Of a stretch of 64,000 nt of DNA, positions 23,824 to 34,753 are shown one piece after another. The translations under genes and the position numbers were made by a program. Where the stretch lies: NCBI GenBank assembly GCA_000320605.2, contig KB445795.1, forward strand, positions 1,598,693-1,662,692, in the 5' to 3' direction. Positions within the stretch are counted from its first letter, which is position 1. Every line of letters starts with the position of its first letter. This stretch comes from Gelatoporia subvermispora B (lineage: Eukaryota; Basidiomycota; Agaricomycetes; Polyporales; Gelatoporiaceae). The notes beneath the pieces were generated by a model that made no database searches, had not been told where the DNA came from, and saw only the letters and a list, made by a program, of their open reading frames with translations.

Positions 23824-24919
23824 ATGGCACAACCTCCAATCCTGAACGTCCATACACCGACCGCTTCATTCGCCATAGTGTACTCAAGTAAGCACACATT
23901 GGACACAATGTGACCACTGATGCATGGTCTGACTTTCGATAGGTGACGATACCTTGCCGTCACTCCTCGACAAGCTGGGGAAGAAGACGCATGCCGAATT
24001 CAACGGCCGACGTGTTCGTCCAGGATGGGTGAAGTACTCGTGGAATGGATCTATCTGGAACCTGGACGATGGTATGTGCTGCCAATTCAGGGCAAGCAGT
24101 GTGATTTCAAACTATTGGTCAAGATTCAGATTATACGATATTTATGTGGAGGCAGAAGTCCGCTGCTCCAGACAGTGAACAAGCACCGCTAGTATACGTC
24201 CGCGACCCGGACATGCCTCTCCCGACCCCTCCTGACTACCAGAATCAGTCTTTCTACATGTTCAAGGCCAGATCATCATCGTCCTCGCCCCTTCCGCCGC
24301 CCAGCGTGAATGGGGGCTCCAGCGGCACGAAAACTCGTAGAACTACCAAGAAACGACAACAGATTAATGATGTACCAAAATTCAAGGAAGAGTTCGAGAA
24401 GTTCCACAGCGAGAATGGTGTACGCACTATTCAGGGGTCTGTCGGACCGGTGAACAACGGTGGGTTGCCGTGGTAAACGTGTTGGCCTTGCAACTGACCC
24501 CTGGCCAGTGCGCATGCTACTCAGGACTGGTTATCGACATGTTTACATATCACGGAAGTTCGCGATCCAACATGGCTTCATTCCGACTGACGCTGCTCCA
24601 GGTCATTACGGGTATGGCGGTCTGGTCAAGTAAGTCTGAGATCTGATGATGGCCATTGGAAAGGTTGCTTATGGGCTTAATTGTCAGCATCGGAAACTGG
24701 CCCATCACTGTTGGTCGGACGAAGACGAGCCATACCGTATACCTCGCAGAAGAATCACATTTTGACGTGGTCCTGGGGCGGTCATTCATGGAGCGGCGTC
24801 AGGTGAAGTTTGATCCTACCGACCCTACAGATGTCATTTGTCAGGACACCGGGGAGAAGATTGACTGCGAGTTGGTTATCCTGAAGGATGGTAGGGGCCA
24901 GATTGTCACTGTCACTTGA
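23824..24919 (+). CDS. Retropepsin-fold protein with possible ubiquitin-like N-terminus, catalytic Asp not seen
   Basis: I do not know a characterised homologue. Spliced exons begin MAQPPILNVHTPTASFAIVY, then DDTLPSLLDKLGKKTHAEFN, WVKYSWNGSIWNLDDDYTIF and MWRQKSAAPDS. This first part resembles a small PB1- or ubiquitin-like fold, a weak inference. A Ser-rich linker and a basic patch (KTRRTTKKRQQ) follow. An intron joins KFHSENGVRTIQGSVGPVNN to VRMLLRTGYRHVYISRKFAI, QHGFIPTDAAPGHYGYGGLV, then FDVVLGRSFMERRQVKFDP, CQDTGEKIDCELVILKDGRG and QIVTVT. The C-terminal half looks like a retroviral-type aspartic protease, but the position expected to be D-T-G reads R-T-G. No reverse transcriptase or integrase lies nearby, so it looks like a host gene rather than a retroelement. 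An alternative is two genes split at 24476. Confidence 0.65.
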
Positions 24920-25194
24920 AGGTCGTTGGAGGTGTGGATGGAGGTACATAATCCGGGTATACCATGCTCTTATCTGTATCGTATTGTTGGAATGTACACT
25001 TTAGTCGCATGATTTGCATGAGATGACTGACTCTGGCGCGATGGTCAGAAGCCGGGGTCGGGCTAGACCGGTGAGGCCCGATACTGGGCGTAGAAGCGCC
25101 GGCGAACTGGAGGCAGTTGCCCACGTGCACGTTTTCTCTGCCTGGCCTTCATCAGACACAGTGTCTGGCCGGTCTCTGGTCAGAGCGGTCACCT

Positions 25195-26045
25195 ATGTCT
25201 GTACTCACCCACCTGCTCAGGCCTATTCCAGCGGCCCGCAGGACATACTCTGTCTTCTCAAAGCCGGGTGGAGGTCGCTATTTCAATTCAGCTAAGCCTC
25301 CTAAGGTTGCACCCTCAAACTCCCCCAACAGCAAGGTTGACGCGTCCAGCACACCTAGCGACCCTTCCACTCCTAGTACGACCAAGGACCACTCCTCCCC
25401 GCAGTCATCTGCGGCGCCGCTGACATCCGATGGGCCATCGCACCATGTCGTCCCAGCGCCGTCGCCAGCTCCCATCCTCGTACATCCCACGATAAACCCT
25501 CAGGATCTCAAGCTTCACCTCTTCTTCTCCCAGCATAGACCATTGCTTCTCCTTTCACAACCACCTTCTACTGCCTTCGAGTCGGCTTTCGGCTCCCTTG
25601 CAACTGGTCCGTTCAATGCAACATCTGAGACGCCCGGTATCTCTGAACTCGATCAACTGCCGATGGCATCTGTAGAAGAGGATGCAGATGCTGCGCGACA
25701 ACTTACGCGAGCATTGGTGATCAATAAGGTGGAAGCGTCAATGGCATGGGAAGATGCCTTACACCGCCTGGGCCTGGACGTAACGACAGGGAGAGCGGAA
25801 GAAGTCAGAGTAGCGGAGGAGGCATTCGGAATATACATGGACAGCACGAAGAGGAAGCGCAGAAAGAAGATGAAGAAGCATAAGTAAGTAGTTGCATTTG
25901 ATACTAGTGCTCTCTTTCTCAACCAGGATTCACAGACTGAAGAAGCGCAGAAAAGTGAGCAATTTTGCGATCTATCGCGGACTTTGATAATTAATCTGTG
26001 ACTTGTCAGCTCCAACATGCGAAGCGGCTGAAGATTGGCCGGTGA
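25195..26045 (+). CDS. Mitochondrial small-subunit ribosomal protein mS38 (Cox24/AURKAIP1 family)
   Basis: Mitoribosomal small-subunit protein; the yeast member is needed for cytochrome oxidase synthesis. The N-terminus MSVLTHLLRPIPAARRTYSV is Arg-rich without acids, fitting a mitochondrial presequence. A long disordered Ser/Pro region follows. The family signature is the short basic C-terminus: DSTKRKRRKKMKKHK, then across two introns IHRLKKRRKLQHAKRLKIGR, then TGA. The start at 25195 is chosen because it opens the presequence. An in-frame ATG at 25117 would add 26 residues of unlikely sequence. Confidence 0.88.
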
Positions 26046-26640
26046 AGAGCTGTCGTGTTTCCTACATACTGCAATTCCCGACTTTCGCTAGATCGTGTCC
26101 TTTCCGTGCCATTTTCGCGTGTTGTACATCAACAGAGTTCTTTCGCCACGTTCACTGTCCGTCCACACCCGTCTGATGTATCTACGACCTGAAGTCATGC
26201 ACACCTCGGCTGTAGTGGTCATATCTGTTGACATACAAAAACATACTGCGGGTATGTCCTCTTCGGTCGTTCTATACGAATGAGCACTATCTTGGGCAGC
26301 TAGCCTCATCGCTGTCATTATCCTTTGATAGCCTTTACCACAATGGGGCTTCTGGGAATGCGATTGTGGCCAGCACAGCGATGATGATTTCTCACATCGT
26401 CTCCGCCGGTTTTGGAGCGATGTAAGACGGTGCCGCGCGATCCGGATTTGACCCTGAGGTACCCCGAGTCCTATTAGGGCATTCCGAGGCATCCGGTTCA
26501 TTGGTTCATTTTGGGAGCGCCATATGTCACTTTAGGGCGTTCCCATTTTCTGGCAACAATGGGTGCGTCTCATTGTAACCTTGGACTTTAGAAAACTGGA
26601 AATCCTGAATTAGCGACTGTACTGCAACGAGCATCTGTTC

Positions 26641-26690
26641 ACGAATGTGGCCGTGCCTGGCCAGGCGGCTTCACCACATTCACGGCCGCT
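26641..26690. repeat. Imperfect inverted repeat / hairpin
   Basis: The arms GAATGTGG and CCACATTC flank a perfect 12-bp palindrome, GCCTGGCCAGGC, with a short unpaired bulge between them. It could form a cruciform or hairpin; function unknown. Confidence 0.6.
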
Positions 26691-27398
26691 TTGGTATTTG
26701 ATCAAGCAGCTTCCCACCATTGTATCGTCGCATCTTCTGTACAGATTGGCTTGACAGGTGCTAGATCTAGCCGTCAAGAGAATGCGCAGCTGCCGCGCAA
26801 TGCCCGACAGTGAGCGGGTGCCCTCCTAGCTCGTCAGAAAAGTTCTGATCTACTTGACCAGGGTCCACCGGAGGAAATATGGCACCGCCGGCATGGTCTT
26901 ACTGGTGCTTTGGGCAACACCGATCCCCCCCACATTGGACATCATTCGCTCATCATGCTTCTAGTGCAAACCCTCATGCGTGCAGAAAGACGCCGAGGCA
27001 CTGTCGGGACTGATAGCTGCCTTGCTACAGCCATCTCCGAGACAGCTATGTTAGGCAGGAGGTCTGAGGACCCCGCCGCTATTCTTCCCACAGTACGGCA
27101 GTCTGTCCCTCAATGCTGCCGTACCGAGTGCATGGATCCCAATTGGTATGTCGTCCTAGATCTAGCTAACAGGATCGCCTGATGATATCTGACACGAACA
27201 TTCACGTACGAATTTTCGCTGAACTTCCATTCGTCAGAAGGCCTGTGTAAAGCGGATTGCTATGCTTGAGTCCTGGGTAATGACTCGCCTGCCTTTTCTG
27301 CCATCGACCTGTACCCAGTCAGCGGGACAGCCCACATGTCACAGAAGCAGCCTCCCCAGGGCGTCCGCCGGTGGTCCGCCACCAAGGAGTGCGCAGCA

Positions 27399-27405
27399 TA
27401 TAAAA
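27399..27405 (+). promoter_or_regulatory. TATA box of the unknown gene at 27.5 kb
   Basis: TATAAAA lies 74 bp upstream of the ATG at 27479, followed by a pyrimidine-rich leader. It supports that ATG as the true start. Confidence 0.5.
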
Positions 27406-27478
27406 CAAAGCTTATTCCTGACTCAATGGCCGTATACCTCACCTCCCGTCCTCTCTCCTGTCCCAGCCCTCGGGGTGC

Positions 27479-28314
27479 ATGATTGAACCTATGCGTACCG
27501 CCTCAGGACATCCTGCCGCTATCCCCATCCCTGGCGCGACATCACGTCGCCGTCGACCACGACCAGTATTCACGCTTGGACGATCCAGTAGCCGAAGCAG
27601 CTGCAACTCAGGTTCCAGTCGAAGTGAAAGCAGCACAATATCGCGAACAGGCAGTAGCGGAAGCTCCGATATGATCTTTGGACCTATGGAAGGACTCTCG
27701 CAAGAGTCGCCTGCACTCGGACAGACACCACACCGTCACCTCTATCCCGTTGCAAATATGCCAAGTCGAGTAGTATCCCCCGAGCCAGTGCCATGCTCAC
27801 GCTGCGGTCGACTACCAGGCTATCACACGGAATCTTGTGAGGGAACTAGTACAGGCTTGTCTCGCTACAATATGAGTGGTGGCACTATGCCGCTGCATAG
27901 CCTCCATTCAACAAGACTTCCAGCGCCGAGACACAGGATCAACCCGGATGAGTCTGGTCATCATGATACAGGTTTCGGCGCGATGCAATCACATGAGGGT
28001 GTGTCCGCCGTCTCTTTCGCAGTGCAGTAGCCTCACGAATCACATTAGGCTTGCATCTCCACAGACGACCCTTCCCCTTTTGTCATTCTGGGCCGTCTAC
28101 CGGTCATCTGCCTGCAGGAATCAGCTCATCTACCTTGCCCAGGACATCATTCCTTGTTGGCAGCCCTCCCCAAAGCTTCCCGATAAACCATTTGCATGTT
28201 GCGCACGCAGAAGCGGGCACTCACCGGTCCCGGGAAAGTGAAGGCCGTACGCCTCTAGTGCGCGAGACACGATCATGGGCAACACGACCACCGCGAGATC
28301 GCCGTTCGCGATGA
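27479..28314 (+). CDS. Unknown Ser/Arg-rich protein with a CxxC motif
   Basis: Not recognised. Exon 1 is open from MIEPMRTASGHPAAIPIPG, through a Ser/Arg-rich tract (RSSSRSSCNSGSSRSESS), to PEPVPCSRCGRLPGYHTESC. The spaced Cys and His there could bind a metal. Without splicing it ends at 28030 (183 residues). A GT-AG intron of about 50 bp (donor GAGG|GTGTGT, acceptor CATTAG) joins in phase a second 90-codon open exon. That exon is rich in Ser, Pro and Arg, ending RETRSWATRPPRDRRSR at 28314. The two-exon form is preferred because the second exon stays open only in the spliced frame. The whole protein looks disordered. No transmembrane segment or signal peptide is seen. Confidence 0.45.
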
Positions 28315-28495
28315 ACCACCTCGTAGTCTACTCTCGTTCCACGACCTTCCAACTTGCTTTGAAACGGCGTCATATGCCGTGGCCTGTGCATCGGAGATTT
28401 GTAGAGGGAATTGTCCATTGCTCCGATCATAGCGATATACACAGTCTTGTAACGATCTGATACAGAGACATTGGTTCGGGAAGGACAATACCGGC

Positions 28496-29674
28496 TCATT
28501 GGCGTAGTACAATAACTCTACAACCACGACTAAGTAAGGGTTGAACAGAGTCAGAGTAGCGACGATGCGAAATGATGTGGGCCCAATTGCCGTACAGTAG
28601 AATCTTCTCAAGGTTTGGGAAACGGGATTGGCTGAACAAAGCAAAATGTCCCTCTATATGCTCCCAGTACGGAGGGCTATCAGCCAGATGGGAGGCAGCA
28701 TTTGCCAGCGCGTGGAGGCCTACTGTACGCAGAGACGACTGTTCATCGCGCAAGTTAGTTGGTTTCGTCGTGAAGTTGATGTAATAGTATAATTCCTCGA
28801 GGTGTGGGCAGCCAGATATGATGGGCGTGAGGGCGTCGGAGACATAGAATTTGAGGTTGTTGCCCAACTCCACCGTTTGGATTTGCTCGCCAAATTTCTC
28901 CCAAAACGACTCCAAAATCGCGATGTCGACAAGCCCATCGATGATGACATGCTTTAATTGAGGCATATACCAATGACAGACTTGCCTAATGAATAGTACA
29001 TTCATGCGGCGAAGACGGAGAGTAGTAAGGCAGGGCAGTTCGAGGTCCGCGACGCGCAGAAAGTTCATCCAAATCTCTCCTCCCAACGAAAGATACTGCA
29101 AGTTTGGTGTCGCTCGCAAGGTATCGGGAAGTGAGTTAATTCCACCCGAGCGTGCAGCTTCATTATGGTGCCACCAATCGAGCCTTTTGAGTGAAGTGAA
29201 GGAGGGACAGTCGCCGGCGGGGAAGTCGAAGCGTAAGACTTGGTCTGGCCTGGATAGGTGGTAGGGGCCTGGACGCATGAGAACTTGAAGATGTTGGCAG
29301 CAACGCAACATTTCGACAGCCGCAAGCGTCCGAGGCGAGTCCGTAATCGTATTCGCGTATGGCAAGTATACCCGCCGAACCCAGCGGCCGTATTCAAGGA
29401 CGCCTTGTGTCTCCCTTCCTCGAATCAAAACTTCCTCCAGGGCTCCTGCACTTCTAATCCATAGATCCTCGTATAGGAACTCCAACGCAAGTTGGTACCA
29501 CTGTTTGCACACCAATAGCAGAGACAGCTTCGTCCGTAATGTATCATCGGCGATCAGGCTTGTAGTTTCAAATGGGTGATAAGTGACCGCATTCAGGCGT
29601 ATGGTCAACGGAGACAATGTTGCCCAACGAAAGATCTGTAGCCAGAGTTCGACGGGTAAGGAGGTTGCCGACAT
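28496..29674 (-). CDS. F-box-like protein
   Basis: Predicted substrate adaptor of SCF ubiquitin ligases. It is a single exon of 392 residues from MSATSLPVELWLQIFRWATL, with the LP-x-E-x-W/L-x-x-I-F pattern of an F-box, followed by LLLVCKQWYQLALEFLYEDL. The rest has leucine-rich-repeat-like spacing (LKRLDWW, LQYLSLGG, LTTLRLRRM, LKHVIIDG, LEELYYYINF, LEKILLYGNW). In-frame sequence extends upstream but lacks an ATG, so 29674 is used. Such proteins are highly expanded in agaricomycetes; the substrate is unknown. Confidence 0.8.
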   Translation of the reverse strand: MSATSLPVELWLQIFRWATLSPLTIRLNAVTYHPFETTSLIADDTLRTKLSLLLVCKQWYQLALEFLYEDLWIRSAGALEEVLIRGRETQGVLEYGRWVRRVYLPYANTITDSPRTLAAVEMLRCCQHLQVLMRPGPYHLSRPDQVLRFDFPAGDCPSFTSLKRLDWWHHNEAARSGGINSLPDTLRATPNLQYLSLGGEIWMNFLRVADLELPCLTTLRLRRMNVLFIRQVCHWYMPQLKHVIIDGLVDIAILESFWEKFGEQIQTVELGNNLKFYVSDALTPIISGCPHLEELYYYINFTTKPTNLRDEQSSLRTVGLHALANAASHLADSPPYWEHIEGHFALFSQSRFPNLEKILLYGNWAHIISHRRYSDSVQPLLSRGCRVIVLRQ

Positions 29675-29822
29675 TTCATAATGATATGTCTGCAAAACGA
29701 TTAATTTGAGAGGGGTGCGGGGATTCGCACACCGACGCTCAGCCTACCGTCTCTAGGGTTATGGTTATGCAATCGGAAGTGCCGCGCTTCCATTCTCCTT
29801 GCATTCCATGTAGACAAATACA

Positions 29823-31731
29823 TCAATAGCCGGTGTCCGAATATCGCCATACCCGGACGCCACCCTGCCGTCTTCTGTCTCCTTCCCACCCAGACTCCTT
29901 GACCCAGACCTCGCGGTACCCGATACGCTGTAACAGCTCCCGTACGCCCGGTTCGGATAGCAGGCTTCCGAATATCACTAGAATCTGCGGCCATTCATGC
30001 GACCAGTCGTTACCGAACGATGTGATTTCCCGTGGATCCGTAGATGGGCGCCGCGAGGGAGGGAAAGAAGGGTCAACTTGCTTCGGGAAGTGCCTTTCTA
30101 GATACACAACAGGAGAATCATAGAAAACGTCCGTTTGGTCATGATATTCACCAATCGCTTGACCCCTATAGCTGTTCAGGTAGGTTCAAAGAATACCTCG
30201 GAACACTTTAGACGTACCTGAGCGGTGGTTCACAACCCAGGCTCCAAACTCTACCATCGTCGGCTAACTCCGGTCTGTGCAGATACGCATGCAGAGGAGT
30301 TGAGTGACACGGCATCAGGAACCCCACGCTCCGCATATCTTCCATCGGAACACCTCGCAAATAATGGACAACCTCGACCGGCGCCCGAGCGTGAAAGAAC
30401 AATACGTAACATAAGAAAGGAAGCCCGAGCAGGACCAGCATGAGGTCGCGAGCGTTGATTGGAAAGCGGAATTGAGCCATGATTTTCCGCGGATGCCTTG
30501 TGCTCCGTACCGAGCGATGCAAGTCGACCAAAGATTTTGCCGCCACCACGTGCATGAGAGGCAGGAGGGGATGAATGAAACGCCATTCCTTGTGACCTGC
30601 CATGGAATACACACAGATGGTCCATACGATGAGACCAAGTAGTTTCTTCGATGCAACCGAGCCCGAAGGCCCAAGTGCAAGCCATGTCCCGTGGAGTACA
30701 TATGGCAAAGCAGTCATGGTCATGATTGGAATAGCTTGGGAGATGTAATAGTGCCAAGGGCTAGATCCATAGAACAACGACACAGCAGATGCGTTTATTC
30801 GCAAAAAGCTCAATGGCGTGATCGTTGCCTTTCCATAGTAGGCAGAGTCGAGTGCATAGAGCAAGGTCACTGTGCTTAGACTAGTGATGCGTCAAGATCC
30901 CGAAGACTGCGAGAACCCAGCAATACTCACCATATTACGGATACGTCGATTGTACAGGAAAAGAGAGCCCGCGGCTCCGCTTTGAAACGCCAGAAGAGTA
31001 TCACGAAAACATACAGCCATATGATGGCATTGGTCGGTCTCACGGCACAGCCCAACGCAGCAAAGATGCATAACTTGCGTATCTGTACCCTACGAACTCA
31101 CTCTCATTAGTCATGTTGCATATCCAAGGAGTATGTATCGCACCTGCTATAGCTCGTAGAAGTATCCCACGGGAAATGACTCAATGCAATTGTTGTCAAC
31201 GTAGTCTCCAGAGAGTTGGACATAGAACGAGACAGGCACAGCCCGTGAAAGAACGATGTCAGAGAAAGCAGCATCTGTGATGAGTATGAGATTGATGTCC
31301 ATGGATATCATACAGGTCGAGTTTCACCGTTGTGGAAACATATCTGTCTCCAAATACCCGTTGAGCAATTTCGCAGACCCAAATATCCGTACCGGACGCC
31401 AGGATCCCATGTAGTATTTTGGGTCCCCAAATCTATTCGCGCGGTAAGGCATCGACATGTCGGACTACAGACACGCACACACCAGAGCATTTGTGTGATC
31501 TAGCCCCAAAACTCCGAGAAGCCAGTATACGGGGACATTTAGGGCAGGATAAAGTATACTTCTAATCGGATCAGGCGAGACCCACTCCCAAGTAAGCTTG
31601 CCATAGCCGAAGACTATTTGATGAGCGACCTCAAGGGATTGAAAATACTCGTCAGGCTGGAAGAATGACCACGTAGCAAGAGCCAACGTCACGCGGACCG
31701 CAAGCGCGAGGATAGCCTGGCGAGCCCTCAT
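29823..31731 (-). CDS. gpi10: GPI mannosyltransferase 3 (PIG-B / Gpi10)
   Basis: Adds the third mannose to glycosylphosphatidylinositol anchors in the ER, using dolichol-phosphate mannose. The start is MRARQAILALAVRVTLALAT at 31731. The GT22 luminal signature follows directly: TWSFFQPDEYFQSLEVAHQI, containing the conserved acidic PDEYFQ, then WEWVSPDPIRSILYPALNVP. Several hydrophobic membrane segments span 31.1-30.3 kb, with SSPWHYYISQAIPIMT and GHKEWRFIHPLLPLMHV, the last a conserved family stretch. The C-terminal soluble part reads GFLMPCHSTPLHAYLHRPEL, FYDSPVVYLERHFPKQ and LLQRIGYREVWVKESGWEGD. Multiple introns, no break seen. Confidence in the family is very high. Confidence 0.95.
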
Positions 31732-32143
31732 CTATGCTAGTTGCATTGGCCAAAGCCGCGAATTGTATGAGATACGCAGCGAAGGCTATCGAAGCTTATT
31801 CCAGGAGATGTTATGTGGGAAGTAGCAGCGCTAGCAGGGTTCGTCAATCGCGGTCAGCCAAAGCCCAAAGGTGACGGTATAGGCAGGTATGGGCGTCTGT
31901 TTTCCCGCGAGTCGCGACGCGACGGCCGCGTGGGCGTTCTCGCCCTACCGATATGTACTGATCGTCGAGGCTTGGCTTTTGTAAGGGAGACCGACACGAC
32001 ATGTGTGACGTACCGCAACTGGGTCTGACCTAATGGTGCAGAAGTAAAATCGTCCCAAACGGACCGTAATACTTGCACAATGTGGAACTTATGTCCAGAT
32101 GGGACAGAATTTATTGGGGATCTGTTTTCCCGCGTACACACAA

Positions 32144-34514
32144 CTACTCATACAATCTGTCGGAGAGGAACCGGGAAAGTTTTCTATCAGTGCTTCTCGG
32201 CGGTCGCGGGGAACTCGTTCCGCTCCGCGGCGTAGAAGGCTTCTCCTTGACCTCCGCAGCCATCACGATCGAAGGGCGCTCGGGAACAGATTTTGTAGCA
32301 GATGGCTCACGGCTGTCCACATTTGGCGGTGTCTCCCCAACCTGCCCGGCGGAGAAAGACGACGAAGCAATTACCGGGTAATTAAGGCTGCGGAAAGATG
32401 GATCAGGATTCAAATGCTGGGCAGATCCTTGTGCGGATGGTGAGTCGATGATGGTGGGTGTATTCGACGTTGAAGAGGTGGATGATGGTGTTCTAAGGAT
32501 GGCCGGTCGTCGAAAAGACGGCGACTCGATAATCATGCTTGGCATCTGAGCCTGAACCTGTGGCGGAGCTAATGGACGCGAGGAAGGCATGCCTTGCGTC
32601 GTATTTGATTTTGACCGCGGTGGCGGGGATGTTGGTGTGGGCACATGAACGGGTGTATTCCCTGGGGACGTTAGCTTAGGCGAAGAGCGTTCGGTCGCTG
32701 ACAGTGGGGTAGGGAGGGCACCAGGAGATGAAAAATCTGGACGAGACGCTGTTTGATTTTGGCCGAAGGCAAGCTTGAACTTTGAGACTTTCGAACGAGG
32801 TGCCGTCTTCGGAGGTTTAATGACTTCGGACTCTGTTGATGGACTGCCTACTACAGTATTGGTGGCATCCTGTTCGGGGATCGGAGGAGCCCCTGGGCCA
32901 AGATTGGTCATTTCACCTCTCTTGAGCATCTCAAAGATCGCCCGAGCCTCTTCTTCTACGTCGTCGTCGGTCTCGTCACCTCCCACGAGCTTGCTGCCCT
33001 CAAGTTTGCCCATGCGAACGGCTTGCTGGAGTGACGAGGATTGGGCAGAAGGAAGGACCGAAGGGCCCAACGAATGAGAGGCCAATGTACTGGAGCTTGC
33101 ACTTGACATACGCTCAGTCTTGAAGCGGGAAGCAGAAGGTTTGGGAGGAGCAGAAGCTAGCGTCGCATCCAGTGGCACTTCCTATTATTGCACATTGGTT
33201 AACGATACCCACTAGTTAATCGCTATAGAACGAACTGACTGGTTGGTCCCATTCCGACTCGTCATGATTGTGCGCTCTCATGGCGCTCAAAGCTTCAGAA
33301 CCCACAGTAGCTCGTTTTTCATAGTACGCCAAAGCAATTTCACGCTGATGCCTCGCAAAGTCGAATTCTTCTTCTTCCCATTCTACGGGCTCTTCTTGAT
33401 CGTACTCCAAATCACTTTCTTCCGAAAGTGGGGGGCTGGAGTGCAATCCGTGGACATGCTCGGCAACATCGTCTTCAGATTCCAGGACACTCTCGTGCAC
33501 AGAATTGACCTCCGACTCGTCGTCAGAGTCTCGATCCTCGCGTGCTACAGGTGTTGCATTTCGCGACGCCCCTGCAGATGGATGTCTCTCGACGATGTTC
33601 ATCTTCATAGGCTGCTGATCCATGTCAGCCTTTGTCAGAAGCGTCATCTTACCTTTGCGCTGCATTTTTGCAAGAGAGATATCTCCAAGATCAGAAGGTT
33701 CAGCACAACCGTCGTCGGCATGGTCTTCAGTAGGCGGGTCAGCGAAAGATACACTTTTCTTTGGTTTAAGTCGTTTCTTCTCCCTTCCTTCCTGTTCTTC
33801 CTGCTCTTGTCTGGCCCGCTCCCTATCTTCCCTCTCCTTGTTGTCAATCACATTCCGGAGTAAGGCTTTCCCCATGCGCTTCTGCAGCTCACGCGCCTTC
33901 TTCATTGCCTCCAGCTCTGCCTTCGCAGCCTCCTTGCGCTTCTCTAATTCGGTCTTGAACCGTTCGCGTTCAGCGGCTTCGGCGCGTTCTGACTCGAGAC
34001 GTTCTTCCTCTTCAAGAACATCAAGGATACGTTCGCGTTCAGCATGACGACGAGCCTTCTCCGCTGAGGATAGAGCCCATGGAGGTAATAAATCGGGGTC
34101 ATCGAATATCGGAGCCGATGCTGAAGCTGTCTTGATGACCGATACAGGTTCAACGATATCGATGATTGGGAGGCCTTCTTCATTAACAAGCTATACAATG
34201 CAGGAAGCGTTAAGACTCAGGTTTCGGGAAAATGGCGAATGAACTCACCTCACCCTTCTCATTTCGCTTTTGTCCACTACCGTCAGTTGCACCATCTCCT
34301 AGGAGTTCGCCGAGTTTATCGGATATCTTTCGCACTTGGTCTGGTGTCAACTCCGCGTCATCCTGTGAGGATGATGTGCCTGGTGAGATTGAATTGAAGA
34401 GCGCCTGCAAAGCTGCTGCATGTAAGACCCCTGCAAAGGCACGACTAGATGTGGAAGACCTTGAGCTCGGCTCTCGCCCAATTCTTGAGTAGATCCAGTG
34501 CGAGAGTTCGCCAT
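32144..34514 (-). CDS. Bud27/URI-like protein with DUF3835-type C-terminus
   Basis: Likely relative of the URI/Bud27 family (RNA polymerase assembly and translation), but no prefoldin helices are visible. The start MANSRTGSTQELGESRAQ at 34514 joins, through a short intron of about 44 bp, to ALQALFNSISPG and LTPDQVRKISDKLGELLGDG. Then come VNEEGLPIIDIVEPV, a long charged coiled coil (near 34.1-33.8 kb), KKSVSFADPPTED, LLTKADMDQQPMKMNIVERH, acidic stretches and PKPSASRFKTERMSS. A Ser/Pro-rich region and a final SRFLSDRLYE close it. An unspliced alternative start exists at 34656. It is head-to-head with pno1, 239 bp between starts. Confidence 0.65.
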
Positions 34515-34753
34515 AGATGCTCGCGAGGATCAAGCAGTACTTAGCGAAAGACACTGAGGACAATTGGAGGCGCGGTGGCGCGAACCCGGGGATGAGGATT
34601 TCAAAGTTGGGCGGTCGGCATTCGCCGAGTGCAATCGGCGGCACCTCCTCCTGCATGTTTGCCTTCTGTTGTCCTTCGTTTCTCAGCCACCGCTCCTCTA
34701 CTCTTTGCTCGTTAGCCTGTTATCTACATCATCTCGACTCATCTTATCACAGT

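Larger units (their letters stand above)
26046..27478. other. Gene-poor stretch, 1.4 kb
   Basis: Stops are frequent in all frames and I recognise no domain. A plus-strand ORF at 26910-27182 (90 codons) has no coding-like features. The stretch contains an imperfect inverted repeat near 26641-26690 and, at its right end, a TATA box for the next gene. A decayed gene cannot be excluded. Confidence 0.5.

Noticed and set aside
24486..24919. Fragment of a Ty3-type retrotransposon protease
   Set aside because: It joins in frame by a clean intron to the upstream exons. No reverse transcriptase, integrase or terminal repeats are nearby, so a host gene is more likely.
29675..29695. Seven-residue upstream extension of the F-box protein
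   Set aside because: The extension would begin at TTG, and the adjoining TTGCAG looks like chance sequence. ATG 29674 is preferred.
29707..29765. tRNA-like 3' end on the minus strand (GTGCGAATCCCCGCAC)
   Set aside because: The stem pairs, but the loop is the wrong size, the B-box has a mismatch, and no matching acceptor or D-arm is found upstream. At most a tRNA relic.
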